Notes under the pieces: generated by a model
The model's input: the letters and a program-made list of their open reading frames with translations, nothing else
Database searches by the model: none
What the model was told of the DNA's origin: nothing
Shown here: positions 53,995-64,000 of the stretch, one piece after another
How the letters are laid out: every line of letters begins with the position of its first letter
Numbering within the stretch: the stretch's first letter is position 1
From: Piezodorus guildinii
Lineage: Eukaryota; Arthropoda; Insecta; Hemiptera; Pentatomidae
DNA: 64,000 nt
Reading direction: 5' to 3'
Assembly: GCA_023052935.1 (NCBI GenBank)
Contig: CM041294.1
Location: 85,359,474 to 85,423,473 of the forward strand
Translations under genes and position numbers: made by a program

Positions 53995-54320
53995 ATAGCG
54001 TTAGTAAGCTGAAGATTTTAGAAATATTGTTATCTTTTATACATATTTGTGAAAGACAATGTAAAGTAAGATGAATAGGGCATAAAATAAAGATTATTGA
54101 ATTAATAATAATTTTATGCTTTTATATTATTTAATTTCCTACGAAACTGAATATAATTCTATAAACTTTTTTACTTTCACATATTTAAAAAAAATACTGA
54201 CTGGCCAGAAAAGCCACTTTATATCATTCCTTTTTGCTAATTTTTTTACGATTTCCTCTAAAACGGCTCTAAATCTCTGTATTGATCTAAAATTAGATGG
54301 GCCTCAATAGAAACTAAACG
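53995..54320 (-). mobile_element. Family F element, two short reverse fragments
   Basis: First fragment (53995-54165): GTAAGCTGAAGATTTTAGAA and following. Second (54195-54320): CTGGCCAGAAAAGCCACTTT, ACGATTTCCTCTAAAACGGC and TGGGCCTCAATA. Both are internal F pieces; the connection between them is lost. Confidence 0.7.
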
Positions 54321-54740
54321 TTAACGTTGTAAATGTATTTCAAATAGTTGGATATGTAATAGTGAATAGTTATTAAGTGTCAAGTAGTTGGTGAAATTTG
54401 TTCACAAACTTTTTTTTGTATTTTCTTCATCTATTATTGCGGTTATCAATCGAAAATATTGAGAAATATTTATTCGATTTCCGTGGAGTTAAACGTTTTT
54501 AAAAATTACCTCCCCCCAATTGCCTGAACTAAATTTACATTCACGGGTTTGAAGAGAGGGCCAGTAATTAGGTCAACAAGAATATCTATTGTTCTGCCAT
54601 AGCCGTTCTCGGTTTGAAGATTTAAAAAAAAGGAATTAAATATCTTTATTTGGTAAAAGAGGTGAAGTGGGCTGTGAGACAATGCTTTAGCTATAAATAA
54701 AGAAAAAAAAATTAATGCCGACGAGAAACACTATTATTAA
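54321..54740. other. Unassigned sequence
   Basis: AT-rich spacer directly before the 5' terminus of the next F copy. Confidence 0.5.
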
Positions 54741-55341
54741 TCTGGTGTGGGCAACACACGACTTTCACATACCTCGACTGTTAAAATCAATATATAATTA
54801 TTAAATATAATTTATTTAAAAAAAGTTTATTTTAATAAAACGTGTTTTCATTTTCGTTGGAAATATATGATTTAGATTAAATAATATAAATACATTAAAT
54901 TCTTAATCTGTAATAAGTATATTCCCTATTCATCACCTTATATTTACAACTTTGTGTATCAGATAATATTTTTCCAACGGTATATTATGCGTCTATATCA
55001 CTGTTTTTAATATTTAAAAATAATAATTACATTAAAAATAGTTTTTTTCTTTTATCCTTTAGTCGGTCATCAAATTCGTCCAATTTCTATATTTAGCCTT
55101 CCTTCACCAATGTCATTAAGTTGATAGTTTAATATTTTGGAATGTACAATATTAAAGGTAGTTTAGAGGAAGACAATTTAAAATATCGGCATTTAAGCAC
55201 TGTAAGATTTTTTCAATCATAAAAAAACCCACATGATATTAATGCCCATTAAATGTTACGTTAATATAGGGAGTTTAATCAAAATCTTTCGAGCTGTTTT
55301 TGAGGAAATCGGTAAAAGGTGCAAAATGCATGGTATAGAGT
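54741..55341 (+). mobile_element. Family F element, 5' part (split by the CR1-like LINE)
   Basis: Starts TCTGGTGTGGGCAACACACG and runs to GCAAAATGCATGGTATAGAG. Sequence from 61019 onward (AAAGTGGCTCTTCTGGTTAG) is the next part of F, so the LINE between was inserted here. Confidence 0.88.
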
Positions 55342-55664
55342 CTTAGAGTATCTCTCGTGTTGTCTAGACGTGTTCTTCTCGCTATCTATCTTATTTATTC
55401 AATTATTTCCGTTATTTTTATTTTAAAACATTGCAATATTAAATTTCCCGTATTATTTAACATAATAATAAATTACAATAGTCTCATTCAGTTAATTAAC
55501 TAGTTAAATAGTATTATTTTAATAAATTTAACGAATAGTTATAGTATCAGTGAGTGAAGTAGTGGGGAGCAGTTGTTTGTCCAGCCTAATCCTCTCTGCT
55601 GCCGTGTAAACACCAGGTTAAATCTTATTGTTTTTATTTATACTTTTATCATAACATATACAAA

Positions 55665-56569
55665 ATGGTCAGCTGTAAAGTCTGTAACAAATCAGCTAGC
55701 CAAGAGAAGGCGAGAGTAGCTTGTAACTCATGCCAAAATTATTTTCACATTAAATGCGTGAAAATCGATAACATCGACAATGAAATAAGCAAGAAATGGA
55801 CATGTCCAGAATGCGAATCAGTACCGAGGGCATTACCATCTACTGAGCCTGATACAGCGCTTGATCTCATGAAGATGTTATCGGCAGAGTTTAAAGAAAT
55901 GAAGACCCGGCTGGAGGGGATAGAAGAGATTAAAGAGACCCTTCAGAAGCAATCGGAGCTCTCTTTTGAAAACATGGAAAAGTTAATAAAAATAGAAACA
56001 CTATTAGAGGAACAAAATAGAAAAATAGAAATGTTATCTCTTGAAAATAATACTTTGAAAGCGAGAGTTTCTGAGTTAGAGGGACGTTTAAATCATTCTG
56101 AGCAGAGTAATTTAAGAAACTCAGTCGAAATTAGAGGTATTCCAGAAAAACAGGGTGAGACTGTGGTGGCCACAATATTAAACGTTGGAGCGGGACTCGG
56201 AGTCAAGCTGTGCCCGGAAGATCTAGATCACGCGGTACGGCTTAGATCTAGACAGGAAGGTGTACCTGGTCCTATTATTGCACGATTTGTGCGGCAAAAT
56301 TTAAAAGAGGAAATTGTAAAACAAAGAAAAATTAAAGAGATTTTTCGACACGTCACCTTGGCTGGAAGGATAATGATTCGCATCGAGTTTATGTCAGCGA
56401 CGCCATGACACCCGCAAACAAACACTTGTATTGGCTAGCCAGACAGAAAAAATTAACAGGAAAAATTAAATATGTTTGGTTCGGTGGTGGTAGAGTGAGG
56501 TGTCGCCAGGCTGATGGCTACCCAGCTGTTATTATTTCGAAACCCACCGATCTCGACGTTTACTCCTGA
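55665..56569 (+). pseudogene. CR1-like ORF1, one frameshift
   Basis: N-terminal PHD-like finger with Cys4, Cys7, Cys20, Cys23, His28, Cys31, Cys47 and Cys50. A coiled-coil-rich stretch follows (about residues 65-150, NRKIEMLSLENNTLKARVSE), then the FP-like C-terminal part (SVEIRGIPEKQGE, ARFVRQNLKEEIVKQRKIKE). One base is missing in an A-run near 56335 compared with the sister copy at 14214-15128, so translation stops at 56408. The remaining protein (HLGWKDND, NKHLYWLARQKKL, KYVWFGGGRVRCR) continues in another frame to the stop at 56567-56569. In the sister copy the frame is open. Confidence 0.88.
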
Positions 56570-58008
56570 AATAAGAATTTTCGTCGCATCAAACTTATTT
56601 TTAGTAATTATTTTATCATTGTTGACATCTTACTTTTATTCTTTGAATCTATTTTATTTTTTCATAACCATTATACCATACTCTCTTGTCGTAGTAACAT
56701 CTTATTTTTTCAAACAGAGAAAAATTTATTCATTTATACAGTAGAGAATTTATTTATTTTTGTATTTCATTTTGCATATGATGGATATAATTTTTTTTTA
56801 TATAATAGACTTATTACTTTTTCTATAATGGTGATTTTTTTTTATATTGTAAATATTTTACTTTTTTGTTTTATAGTTTTAACATATTTTTATTTTCTAA
56901 TTATGTTAGTTAATTCTAATAGGTATCATATTTTTCTTTTTTTTCTTTTTTTTTATATAGAAGAATGTTTTTTTATTTTTATTTTTTCACTTATATTTTA
57001 TTTTTTGAGAAACCTCATATTTGTTTATATTTTTAAAATGGAAAAAATATTATTTTCATATTTCGAAGATATTTTATTTACTCACTGTTTATTAAAGATG
57101 TATATTTTTTTTATTTTGACCAAATCTCATTGTACCTACTATTATATTTTATCAGTTGCCATTATCCTTAAGTTGCCTTATAAAAGTAAAACTAAGATAT
57201 CTTCTCTGTACCACATTCAGTCTTGTTTTTTTTCATTTACTAGTTCTTTAAATTGTTTTTTAATTGGTTTATTCTTCTATCTACTAACATTGATTTTTTT
57301 CTTCTTATTTTGGTATTTATTTAAACATGTTTATGTTATTTTCATAGGTATTTTGTTTCGATCAATGATGAAGTTTTTTTTTTTGTATTTTTTATTTATA
57401 TTGTATATATTTTACTTTTTTGTTTTATAGTTTCCAATATTTTTTATTTTCTAATTATGCTAGTAAATTCTAATAGGTATCATATTTTTCTTTTTTTTTT
57501 ATATAGAAGAATGTCTTTTTATTCTTTCACTTATATTTTATTTTTTGAGAAACCTCATTTCTATTTATATTTTCAAAATGGAAAAAATATTATTTTCATA
57601 TATCGAAGATATTTTATTTACTCAATTTTTATTAAAGATATATATTTTTATTTATTTACTTTATTTTTTTATCGAATCTCATTGTACCTATTATTATATT
57701 TTATCAGTTGCCATTATCATAAAAGTAAAACTAAGACATCTTCTCTGTACCACATTCAGTATTGTTTTTTTTTTTTTCATTCACTAGTTCTTTAAATTGT
57801 TTTTATTTAATTTATTTTTTCTTTCTACTATCATTAAATTTATTTGTATTTTTTTTTTTTTTGTTATTTATTTAAACATATTTATGTTTTTTTTTTTTCA
57901 AATGTATTTTGTTTCAATCTAAAATAGAGTGCTGGACAAAAAATAGTTACATCCTATCCCTCAGTCCTAATCCTTTTTTAAGTTTACCCACCTCTCTATC
58001 CCCCCACT
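56570..58008 (+). repeat. T-rich inter-ORF spacer with two 545 bp tandem units
   Basis: The sense strand is dominated by T (over half by eye). Unit 1 (about 56829-57380) and unit 2 (57381-57925) share TTTACTTTTTTGTTTTATAG, TCTAATAGGTATCATATTTT, AAAATGGAAAAAATATTATT and TACCACATTCAG. Frames across it (for example 56828-57430) are strings of F, Y, L and I and are treated as composition artefacts. The sister LINE has only 313 bp here. Confidence 0.85.
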
Positions 58009-60798
58009 ATGACTAATATCCTAACTTCCTGTCACATCAACGCACAATCCCTCCTAGCCCACTATGAAGAATTCCAAAAATATTTCCTCGACAATTTTTA
58101 TCATATAGTAGCCGTTTCCGAAACATGGTTAAAACCATTTATCCCTTCCTCTCAGGTTTCCCTTCTAAATTACTCTTTCCTACGACATGACAGACTTGAT
58201 CGCACGGGAGGTGGAGTCGGGCTGTATATTCACGATAGTCTGAAAGCAAAAATCCTATTGCAGTCTCCTCCTAATCTTTTTCCTCACATAGAATATATGT
58301 TTGTTGAAATTTCAACCATCTCCTCACCCTTGTTATACGCCGTCGTCTACCGACCTCCTCGTGTTCCATTTGATGACATCTTCCAATCCTCCCTTGTCCA
58401 ACTGGTCTCAGCATATAATAATATAATTATTTCTGGTGATTTTAATACAAATATGTTATCTGAGTCCAGCGACAAATCCTTCCTTACCGATTTAATATAC
58501 TCCCTCAATCTATACCTCGTTCCTTATCACCCTACTCATCACTCTCAGCATACTGATACCTGGTTGGACCTTCATATTTCTGACTCTCCTATAAAAATTA
58601 TTTCCTCATCGCAGCATCCCGTTCCTTTCCTATCATCACACGACCTTATCCATATTACTTATGATCTGCCTGTCAAATCCTTCAATCCAAGAGTCATATC
58701 ATATCGTAATTTGGACCTTCTTTCCTATGAATCTCTTCAACCTGATCTGGACTCTATCCACTGGGACACGATATACTCCGACAACTCCATTGATCCTATG
58801 GTCTCCACTCTTACCTCAAACCTACGATCCATACTAGACATCCACGCTCCCCTGAAAACCAGAATCTTACGCCGTCCTACTGCGCCTTGGCTCACCCCCG
58901 AGATAAAGGATATGATGAAGAGAAGGGAAGCGGCAAGACGCAAATTTCGACGCACCCGTTTGCAAGAAGACTATGTGTCTTTCAAGAAGCTCCGCAATGA
59001 AACCCAATGCGCAGTGCGACGTGCTAAATCCCTCCATATCCATTCTGTCCTTTCCGATGCTCCTGATGCTAAGTCTAAATGGAAAATCCTTCGAAAATTG
59101 TCCTTTCCTGAACCCAATAACCTTAGTTCCTTCCAAGTCACGCCTGACGAACTCAATAACCATTTTATATCCTCAGCTCCTAATTCTTCGACAACTCCTG
59201 GTATTAATTACCAAAACTTCAATCCAGACAGTTTCTTCTTTTCTCACGTGTCCTACGATGAACTACTTACTGCAATTCTGAAATCACGTACTAACGATTA
59301 TGGACCAGACAAAATTCCTGTGAAACTAATAAAATCCAGCCTCCCATCCCTCATACCGGTACTATATCATATATATAATTTCTCTTTGCAAAATTCCACT
59401 TTTCCTTCTTCCTGGAAAACCGCTCTCGTCCGACCACTAAATAAAGTTCCCAATCCTACATCACCGCAAGATTTCCGTCCTATTTCTATTCTCTCCAATC
59501 TATCAAAGCCGCTCGAACGCCTTGTTCAAACCCAGCTATCAAATTTCCTTGAAAAAAAATCTCTCCTTAGTCCTCTCCAATCCGGTTTTCGACCCGGTTA
59601 TTCTACCCAATCCGCTCTCCTTAAAATAACACAAGACCTCCAAAATGCCATTGATAACCAAAAATTAACCATACTTATCCTCCTAGATTTCTCAAAGGCG
59701 TTTGACACGGTTGACCATAGTATCCTTCTAACCAAACTCCAAAATCTTCCAGTATCCAACAGTGCTTTGCGCTGGTTTCAATCCTTCCTCTCCGATCGTT
59801 CTCAGTATGTAGTAGTGCCAGATCAACCTCCTTCCATTACCCTGCCACTATCCTGTGGTGTCCCTCAGGGATCGTCTCTATCCCCCACTCTATTCGCTAT
59901 CTATATTAATGACCTCCCTCACCTTATCCATCACTCTAAATATCACCTCTATGCTGACGATTTCCAAATATACCTTTCCTTCCCACCCTCCGACCTATTA
60001 CCAGCTACAAAAAGACTACAAGAGGACCTAAATCGAATAAGTCACTGGGCTGTAGTCAATAAGTTAAAACTTAATGCTGAAAAAACAAAAGCAATTGTAA
60101 TAGGATCCCATCACCTCCTGAAAACAGTTCCACATATCCCAACCCTATTCCTAAATAGTAATCCTATAAAGTTCCACCCGACTGTTAGAAACCTGGGAGT
60201 AACCTTCGACCAAACTCTATCCTTCAAAAATCATATTTCCGAAATCTCCCGTCGAACCTTTTCAACCATAAAGCGACTATATTCCCTCCGTCACCTATTT
60301 CCGTATGAAACCCGAAAACTCCTCGTTACCTCTCTAATATTTCCCCACTTCGACTATTGCTGTACGGTATACGATGGTGTTTCTGGGGATCTCGAAGTAA
60401 AAATAAAACGCTTATTTAATTGCTTTGTCCGATTCATCCTCGGGGTCTCCAGGTACGCCTCCGTGTCTCAATTTTATGGCGAGTTGAAGTGGCTTTACCC
60501 TTCCAATCGTCGCAAGTATTTCCTTGCGACATTCCTTTACCAAGTTATCCAATCCCGCCGTCCATCATACATTTTTGACCTCCTTCAATTCAAATCCTCT
60601 GTTCATCCTCGTTGTACACGCTCCAGGCCTTCGGATTTATACATTACGGCCCACCGAACTGCACATTTCGACAGATCCTTTCTCATTCGATCCTCAATCC
60701 TATGGAATTCTATCCCTCCTTCCATCCGTCACTCCAACTCTCTTTCAACCTTTAAATCCCGCATATTTAATCATTTAATGAATACCCAGGCTCAATAA
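58009..60798 (+). CDS. CR1-like ORF2: endonuclease + reverse transcriptase, intact
   Basis: 929 codons without interruption. It copies the LINE RNA at a nicked target. The apurinic-type endonuclease domain (about residues 1-230) has N11, SETW 37-40 (catalytic Glu38), RTGGGVGLY, YRPP, GDFNT 143-147, TWLD 184-187 and SSHD 209-212. The reverse transcriptase (about 440-720) has FRPISILSNLSKPLERLV, LLDFSKAFDTVDH (Asp560, Asp566), GVPQG 617-621 and the catalytic YADD 648-651. The C-terminal part has FPHFDYCCTVYDG, YGELKWLYPSNRRKYFL and RSSILWNSIPPSIR. No RNase H is seen. Start MTNILTSCHINAQS matches the sister copy's MSNILLSCHVNSQS. All catalytic motifs are present, so activity is possible but untested. 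Confidence 0.93.
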   Translation: MTNILTSCHINAQSLLAHYEEFQKYFLDNFYHIVAVSETWLKPFIPSSQVSLLNYSFLRHDRLDRTGGGVGLYIHDSLKAKILLQSPPNLFPHIEYMFVEISTISSPLLYAVVYRPPRVPFDDIFQSSLVQLVSAYNNIIISGDFNTNMLSESSDKSFLTDLIYSLNLYLVPYHPTHHSQHTDTWLDLHISDSPIKIISSSQHPVPFLSSHDLIHITYDLPVKSFNPRVISYRNLDLLSYESLQPDLDSIHWDTIYSDNSIDPMVSTLTSNLRSILDIHAPLKTRILRRPTAPWLTPEIKDMMKRREAARRKFRRTRLQEDYVSFKKLRNETQCAVRRAKSLHIHSVLSDAPDAKSKWKILRKLSFPEPNNLSSFQVTPDELNNHFISSAPNSSTTPGINYQNFNPDSFFFSHVSYDELLTAILKSRTNDYGPDKIPVKLIKSSLPSLIPVLYHIYNFSLQNSTFPSSWKTALVRPLNKVPNPTSPQDFRPISILSNLSKPLERLVQTQLSNFLEKKSLLSPLQSGFRPGYSTQSALLKITQDLQNAIDNQKLTILILLDFSKAFDTVDHSILLTKLQNLPVSNSALRWFQSFLSDRSQYVVVPDQPPSITLPLSCGVPQGSSLSPTLFAIYINDLPHLIHHSKYHLYADDFQIYLSFPPSDLLPATKRLQEDLNRISHWAVVNKLKLNAEKTKAIVIGSHHLLKTVPHIPTLFLNSNPIKFHPTVRNLGVTFDQTLSFKNHISEISRRTFSTIKRLYSLRHLFPYETRKLLVTSLIFPHFDYCCTVYDGVSGDLEVKIKRLFNCFVRFILGVSRYASVSQFYGELKWLYPSNRRKYFLATFLYQVIQSRRPSYIFDLLQFKSSVHPRCTRSRPSDLYITAHRTAHFDRSFLIRSSILWNSIPPSIRHSNSLSTFKSRIFNHLMNTQAQ

Positions 60799-61018
60799 AA
60801 TTGTAAATAATTTATTATTATCATTATTTATTTTTTGTCACTGTTTTTGTTTTCTTTTTATTTGAATATGTCTAATTTTATGTAAGTCATTATTAACTTG
60901 TTAATATGTATTTAACTTACTCTAAGACTGCAAAGCACATTTTGTAAATTCTGTATTTTTTTATTCTAAAGGGACTTGTCCCAGGATAATAAAAAATTTA
61001 TTTATTTATTTATTTATT

Positions 61019-61300
61019 AAAGTGGCTCTTCTGGTTAGCCGATTTTGATGAAAAAATTGCTGTAACATCTCGGGCGTATACTTGTCTTAAATATGGAATT
61101 TCGTTTTGTTATTGCTTTTTGTTTTGTACTAGACTTATCTCACCCACACACACACACGCACGGAACACACACATAGACTCACAGACCTTTTTGCGGGACT
61201 TGGTCATAGGGACTCAGGGGACCCTAAAACGTGTATTTCCGTTGAAATCTGGAATTAGAAAATTTTCATGATTATATAAAAAGGTAAGTGAAAAGAAAAA
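61019..61300 (+). mobile_element. Family F element, 3' part (continues 54741-55341)
   Basis: AAAGTGGCTCTTCTGGTTAG, CATCTCGGGCGTATACTTGT, the CA stretch (61145-61158), TTTTTGCGGGACTTGGTCAT and GACCCTAAAACGTGTATTTC, ending AAAAAGGTAAGTGAAAAG. The 3' hairpin is shortened. Confidence 0.88.
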
Positions 61301-61666
61301 TTGTAAACTTATATTAATAATAATTATTAATAATACAAGTATATAATAATTATCAATCTCGTAATTATATAGTCATAAATCACGTACCTGAACACTCGAT
61401 TCTTTGATCGGAGTTATTTGATAAATCCGTATCTACTGATATCTTCATTTTAAGCATCTTTATTTAGTATTTTATTTTACGATTGTAATGTCTCTACATA
61501 GTTCTACATCCACATGTAAGATAATATTTTTTATTTTTTTCAAATTGTGATTAAATTTGTAATAATTTCTATTATATATATTTATAACGTTAGAACAAAT
61601 GTAAGTTCCGATAAACTATTGCTTAAAGACTAATTTTTATTTATTGACTTGAACCATAATATCTAT

Positions 61667-61707
<41 letters not shown>

Positions 61708-62160
61708 TGAAATAAACCTTTTGTTCTAAAGTATATTAAATTTTTTTTTTTAAATCCCTCGGAATCCGTTTAACCTATATAATGGATATTTTTTGTCTTC
61801 TTTTCATCCTTATTTTTTCCTTTGTTTTTTCGGTGGGACTGTATCGGAAGACTATTTATAATATCAACGTATTTCTTTCGAGACAGAGAGAAGGCAAAAA
61901 GATACATCCCTTATAACAAAGGCAGCCCTAAGCCTCTGGATAAAGCCTCGTAAAAGAAAAAGCCTATGGATTATATCCCCATATTTCTATTTTCAGGTTT
62001 CTTTCCGCTCTGTATAAAAGTAACTTAAATACAATTTGATTTATGCAACTGGTTAAACCTTGGATACTTTTGTGGTTGTTTCGACATCATTTTTATTCGT
62101 TTAGTTTATTATTTTTAAACCTGTGTAATCCACGAAAAAAAAGTAAAAATAAAAAAAAAG

Positions 62161-62219
<59 letters not shown>

Positions 62220-62686
62220 TTTTTCACCAAAAGCCGCGAATTTTATGAAAAAGAAAACAAAAATTGAAACTTTACCCATGAATACATTTATAACTCAGTT
62301 ATTTTTAATATAGAGACAAATATGTAAATAGTTTTAGAACCAGCAAAGAGTGATAAAGAAGAAAAAAAGGATCTATTTATTTAAGTAACAAATTAGAAGA
62401 GTTGTATGTAATGTTTTATTGTGTAATGATTTAATAGAGAATTAAATTTTCTACAACACGGAAACAGAATCATTGAAATTGGTTCAGAAATAAAGATATA
62501 GCGTTTTGAAATTAGCAGTGGTGATTAGTCATTTTTCTTTGAATTCTTTATTGCTTTCATATTAGTTAATATCCTTTTAATATCTATATAGATAGTTGCA
62601 CACTAATACAGTAATTTGGAAATAATAAACGATTGTATAATTACTCGCAGCATTTATTGTTTTGTTTTTAATTTTTTTTTTTTTTT
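61301..62686. other. AT-rich spacer with microsatellites
   Basis: (AC)n at 61672-61705 and (AT)n at 62163-62213. Otherwise AT-rich with no coding frame or recognised repeat. Confidence 0.6.
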
Positions 62687-63220
62687 AGTTTTACATACCT
62701 ATGTATGAAATATATAGTAAGGGAAAGTATTGCTATCGTGAAAATTTTCGAATTTGAGTTTTCAATGGAAATACACGTTTTAGGATCCCCTGAGTCCAAA
62801 TAATCAAGTCCCGCAACAACAACAAGAAACAGTCTAATATATAAGTTGAACGAATGGATATCCAACTAAAGGAGAAAACTGCAACAAAAAATTGTTTATG
62901 CGATTTTTGGTTTTTGAACATAAGAACAGTAATATAGATGTGTAATATACCGTTGGAAAGCTAAAAATTTTAGAAAAAAATATTATCTTATAAACAAGTT
63001 GTAATAGTTAATCAGGAGTGTTGAAAAGTCGATAAAACTAACTATGTTAGATAACAATATAATATAATATATTTTTTAACAAAATACATGTTTATATAGA
63101 AATTTAATTAAATTAATTCTTTATTAGTTTTATTCATTTTTATCTCCAATTGTAATTGTAAGTTCTTTAATTGCTTTTAACAACGGAGGTAAGTGAAAGT
63201 CGTGTGTTGCACGCACCAGC
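62687..63220 (-). mobile_element. Family F element, internally deleted reverse copy
   Basis: Both ends are present: TTTTACATACCTATGTATGA at the left, and GGAGGTAAGTGAAAGTCGTG and TTGCACGCACCAGC at the right. About 0.5 kb of the interior is missing; the junction follows AAGTCCCGCAACAACAACAA. Confidence 0.88.
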
Positions 63221-63509
63221 TTTTTTAAATATCGAAATACTACTTTGCAGATTTTTTTCTTTTATGCTTCTAGAAATTTAATTTAAATATTTTGTATTAC
63301 ACCTAAGTCAGTTGGTTTTATACTATTCTATATATAAATTATATTAAATAATCTTAAAATGTAAAGCGTTGCTTTAAAATTTGTTTATCATAATTGATTA
63401 TTTTTTTCTTTTTCTAGGTAAGTCCCAGTTCTGGCGTTTGGTTCAGGAATATTAATATTCTCAAGTATGTATTTTGTATTTATTAAAGATTATTTAATAG
63501 AATTATATG

Positions 63510-63765
63510 TATTTTATTTTTTATACAATGTCACTTTATGTTACTGTAGCTAATTGGACGATACTACAGTAGGAATTCAAAATTTTACATATCCAAGTCT
63601 AATTAGGTTAGGGATTTTAACTAGTTCTTGACGTACAGTACTTGGGACCACCTTTTTACACCCTTTCCTAAGGATTTTTAACCAAGCGTTTTTTACTGTT
63701 AAAAAAAATCCTCGGGTCATTTACCGGGTCTGATCCCACGATGTTGTGCATCGAAGGCTTCTTAC
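63510..63765 (-). mobile_element. SINE-A, diverged reverse copy
   Basis: CAATGTCACTTTATGTTACT, GGACGATACTACAGTAGGAA, AATTAGGTTAGGGATTTTAA, GACCACCTTTTTACACCC and ACCGGGTCTGATCCCACGAT as a degraded B box. Confidence 0.85.
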
Positions 63766-64000
63766 AGTTTATGAATTTGTAAACATTTTCTTGTTGTGTT
63801 CCTGTGTCTTGTGTCATGGCAAACTATGAAGCTACAGACTTTGGCAAAGTAAAAATAGTTTAATACCGACTATTCACTGTTTTCATTTTATTTTTTTGTA
63901 CCACCATTCGGAATCTTTTCCTTCTAAAATTAATAAAAGTTCTTTGGGATCACCTGTGGTGTAGGTTCAAACTAGGATTTTTAAAATATTTCAAAAAAAG
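63766..64000. other. AT-rich end of window with a possible SINE-A head
   Basis: GGGATCACCTGTGGTGTAGG then TTCAAAC and TAGGATTTTT at about 63948-63982 look like a SINE-A head with an internal deletion. The window ends shortly after, so this is uncertain. Confidence 0.45.

Larger units (their letters stand above)
55342..61018 (+). mobile_element. CR1-like LINE, about 5.7 kb, probably full length
   Basis: Order: 5' leader (55342-55664), ORF1 (55665-56569, one frameshift), a long T-rich spacer (56570-58008), intact ORF2 (58009-60798) and a 3' UTR with GGGACTTGTCCC and a (TTTA)n tail ending near 61018. The flanks belong to one F copy. AGAGT/AAAGT on the two sides may be a short target duplication. 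ORF order and protein content match the element at 10760-15470. Confidence 0.9.

Noticed and set aside
56828..57795. Open frames of up to 200 codons rich in F, Y, L and I, looking like membrane proteins
   Set aside because: They arise from the T-rich spacer; the two duplicated units do not keep the same frame and no family resemblance is seen.
1..64000. CRISPR-like or bacterial features
   Set aside because: The direct repeats are transposon copies, microsatellites or local duplications of irregular spacing; no cas-like or operon-like coding is present and the elements are eukaryotic.

Overview
This window looks like gene-poor nuclear DNA from an animal, most likely an insect or another arthropod. 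It is strongly AT-rich and full of AT, CA and ATT microsatellites. Every recognisable protein-coding sequence belongs to a transposable element, and I found no convincing host gene, tRNA, rRNA or CRISPR array. The element mix (mariner, Tc1-like, Helitrons with insect-type termini, Jockey, CR1-like and RTE-like LINEs, tRNA-derived SINEs) fits an arthropod; species cannot be decided from sequence alone.

Layout. 0.7-4.4 kb: a fragment of an abundant family, called F here, split by a 2.3 kb Helitron. 4.9-10.4 kb: SINE, internally deleted mariner, 5'-truncated Jockey copy with target-site duplication (TSD), truncated CR1-like copy. 10.5-15.5 kb: a 145 bp hairpin MITE, then a near full-length CR1-like LINE on the minus strand (ORF1 open, ORF2 with one frameshift). 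15.5-16.5 kb: a large inverted-repeat element. 18.3-25 kb: local duplications, F copies, a degenerate tandem array hit by two SINE insertions and the second hairpin MITE, then an element with 31 bp inverted ends. 25-39 kb: F copies interrupted by two Helitrons and an RTE-like LINE, with further RTE-like and SINE copies. 40-48 kb: Jockey and other LINE fragments, SINEs, a second deleted mariner. 48.3-49.8 kb: a Tc1-like element built as an inverted duplication, with the third hairpin MITE inside. 54.7-61.3 kb: an F copy split by a 5.7 kb CR1-like LINE whose ORF2 is fully open (929 codons). 62.7-63.8 kb: F and SINE copies.

How the pieces relate. Several insertions sit inside F copies, so the pre-insertion site can be read by joining the flanks; this gives good boundaries for two Helitrons, the RTE-like copy and the CR1-like copy. 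Two SINE families with different tRNA-like heads share one 3' tail in at least one copy, suggesting a common LINE partner that is not seen here. The two long CR1-like copies carry complementary single frameshifts (one in ORF2, one in ORF1). The F family, with offset terminal inverted repeats, a 3' hairpin and an internal CA stretch, is the best candidate for an undescribed element; it resembles Helentron-derived (HINE/DINE-1-like) elements, but that is inference.

All similarities were judged by eye. Boundaries written as approximate may be off by tens of bases.
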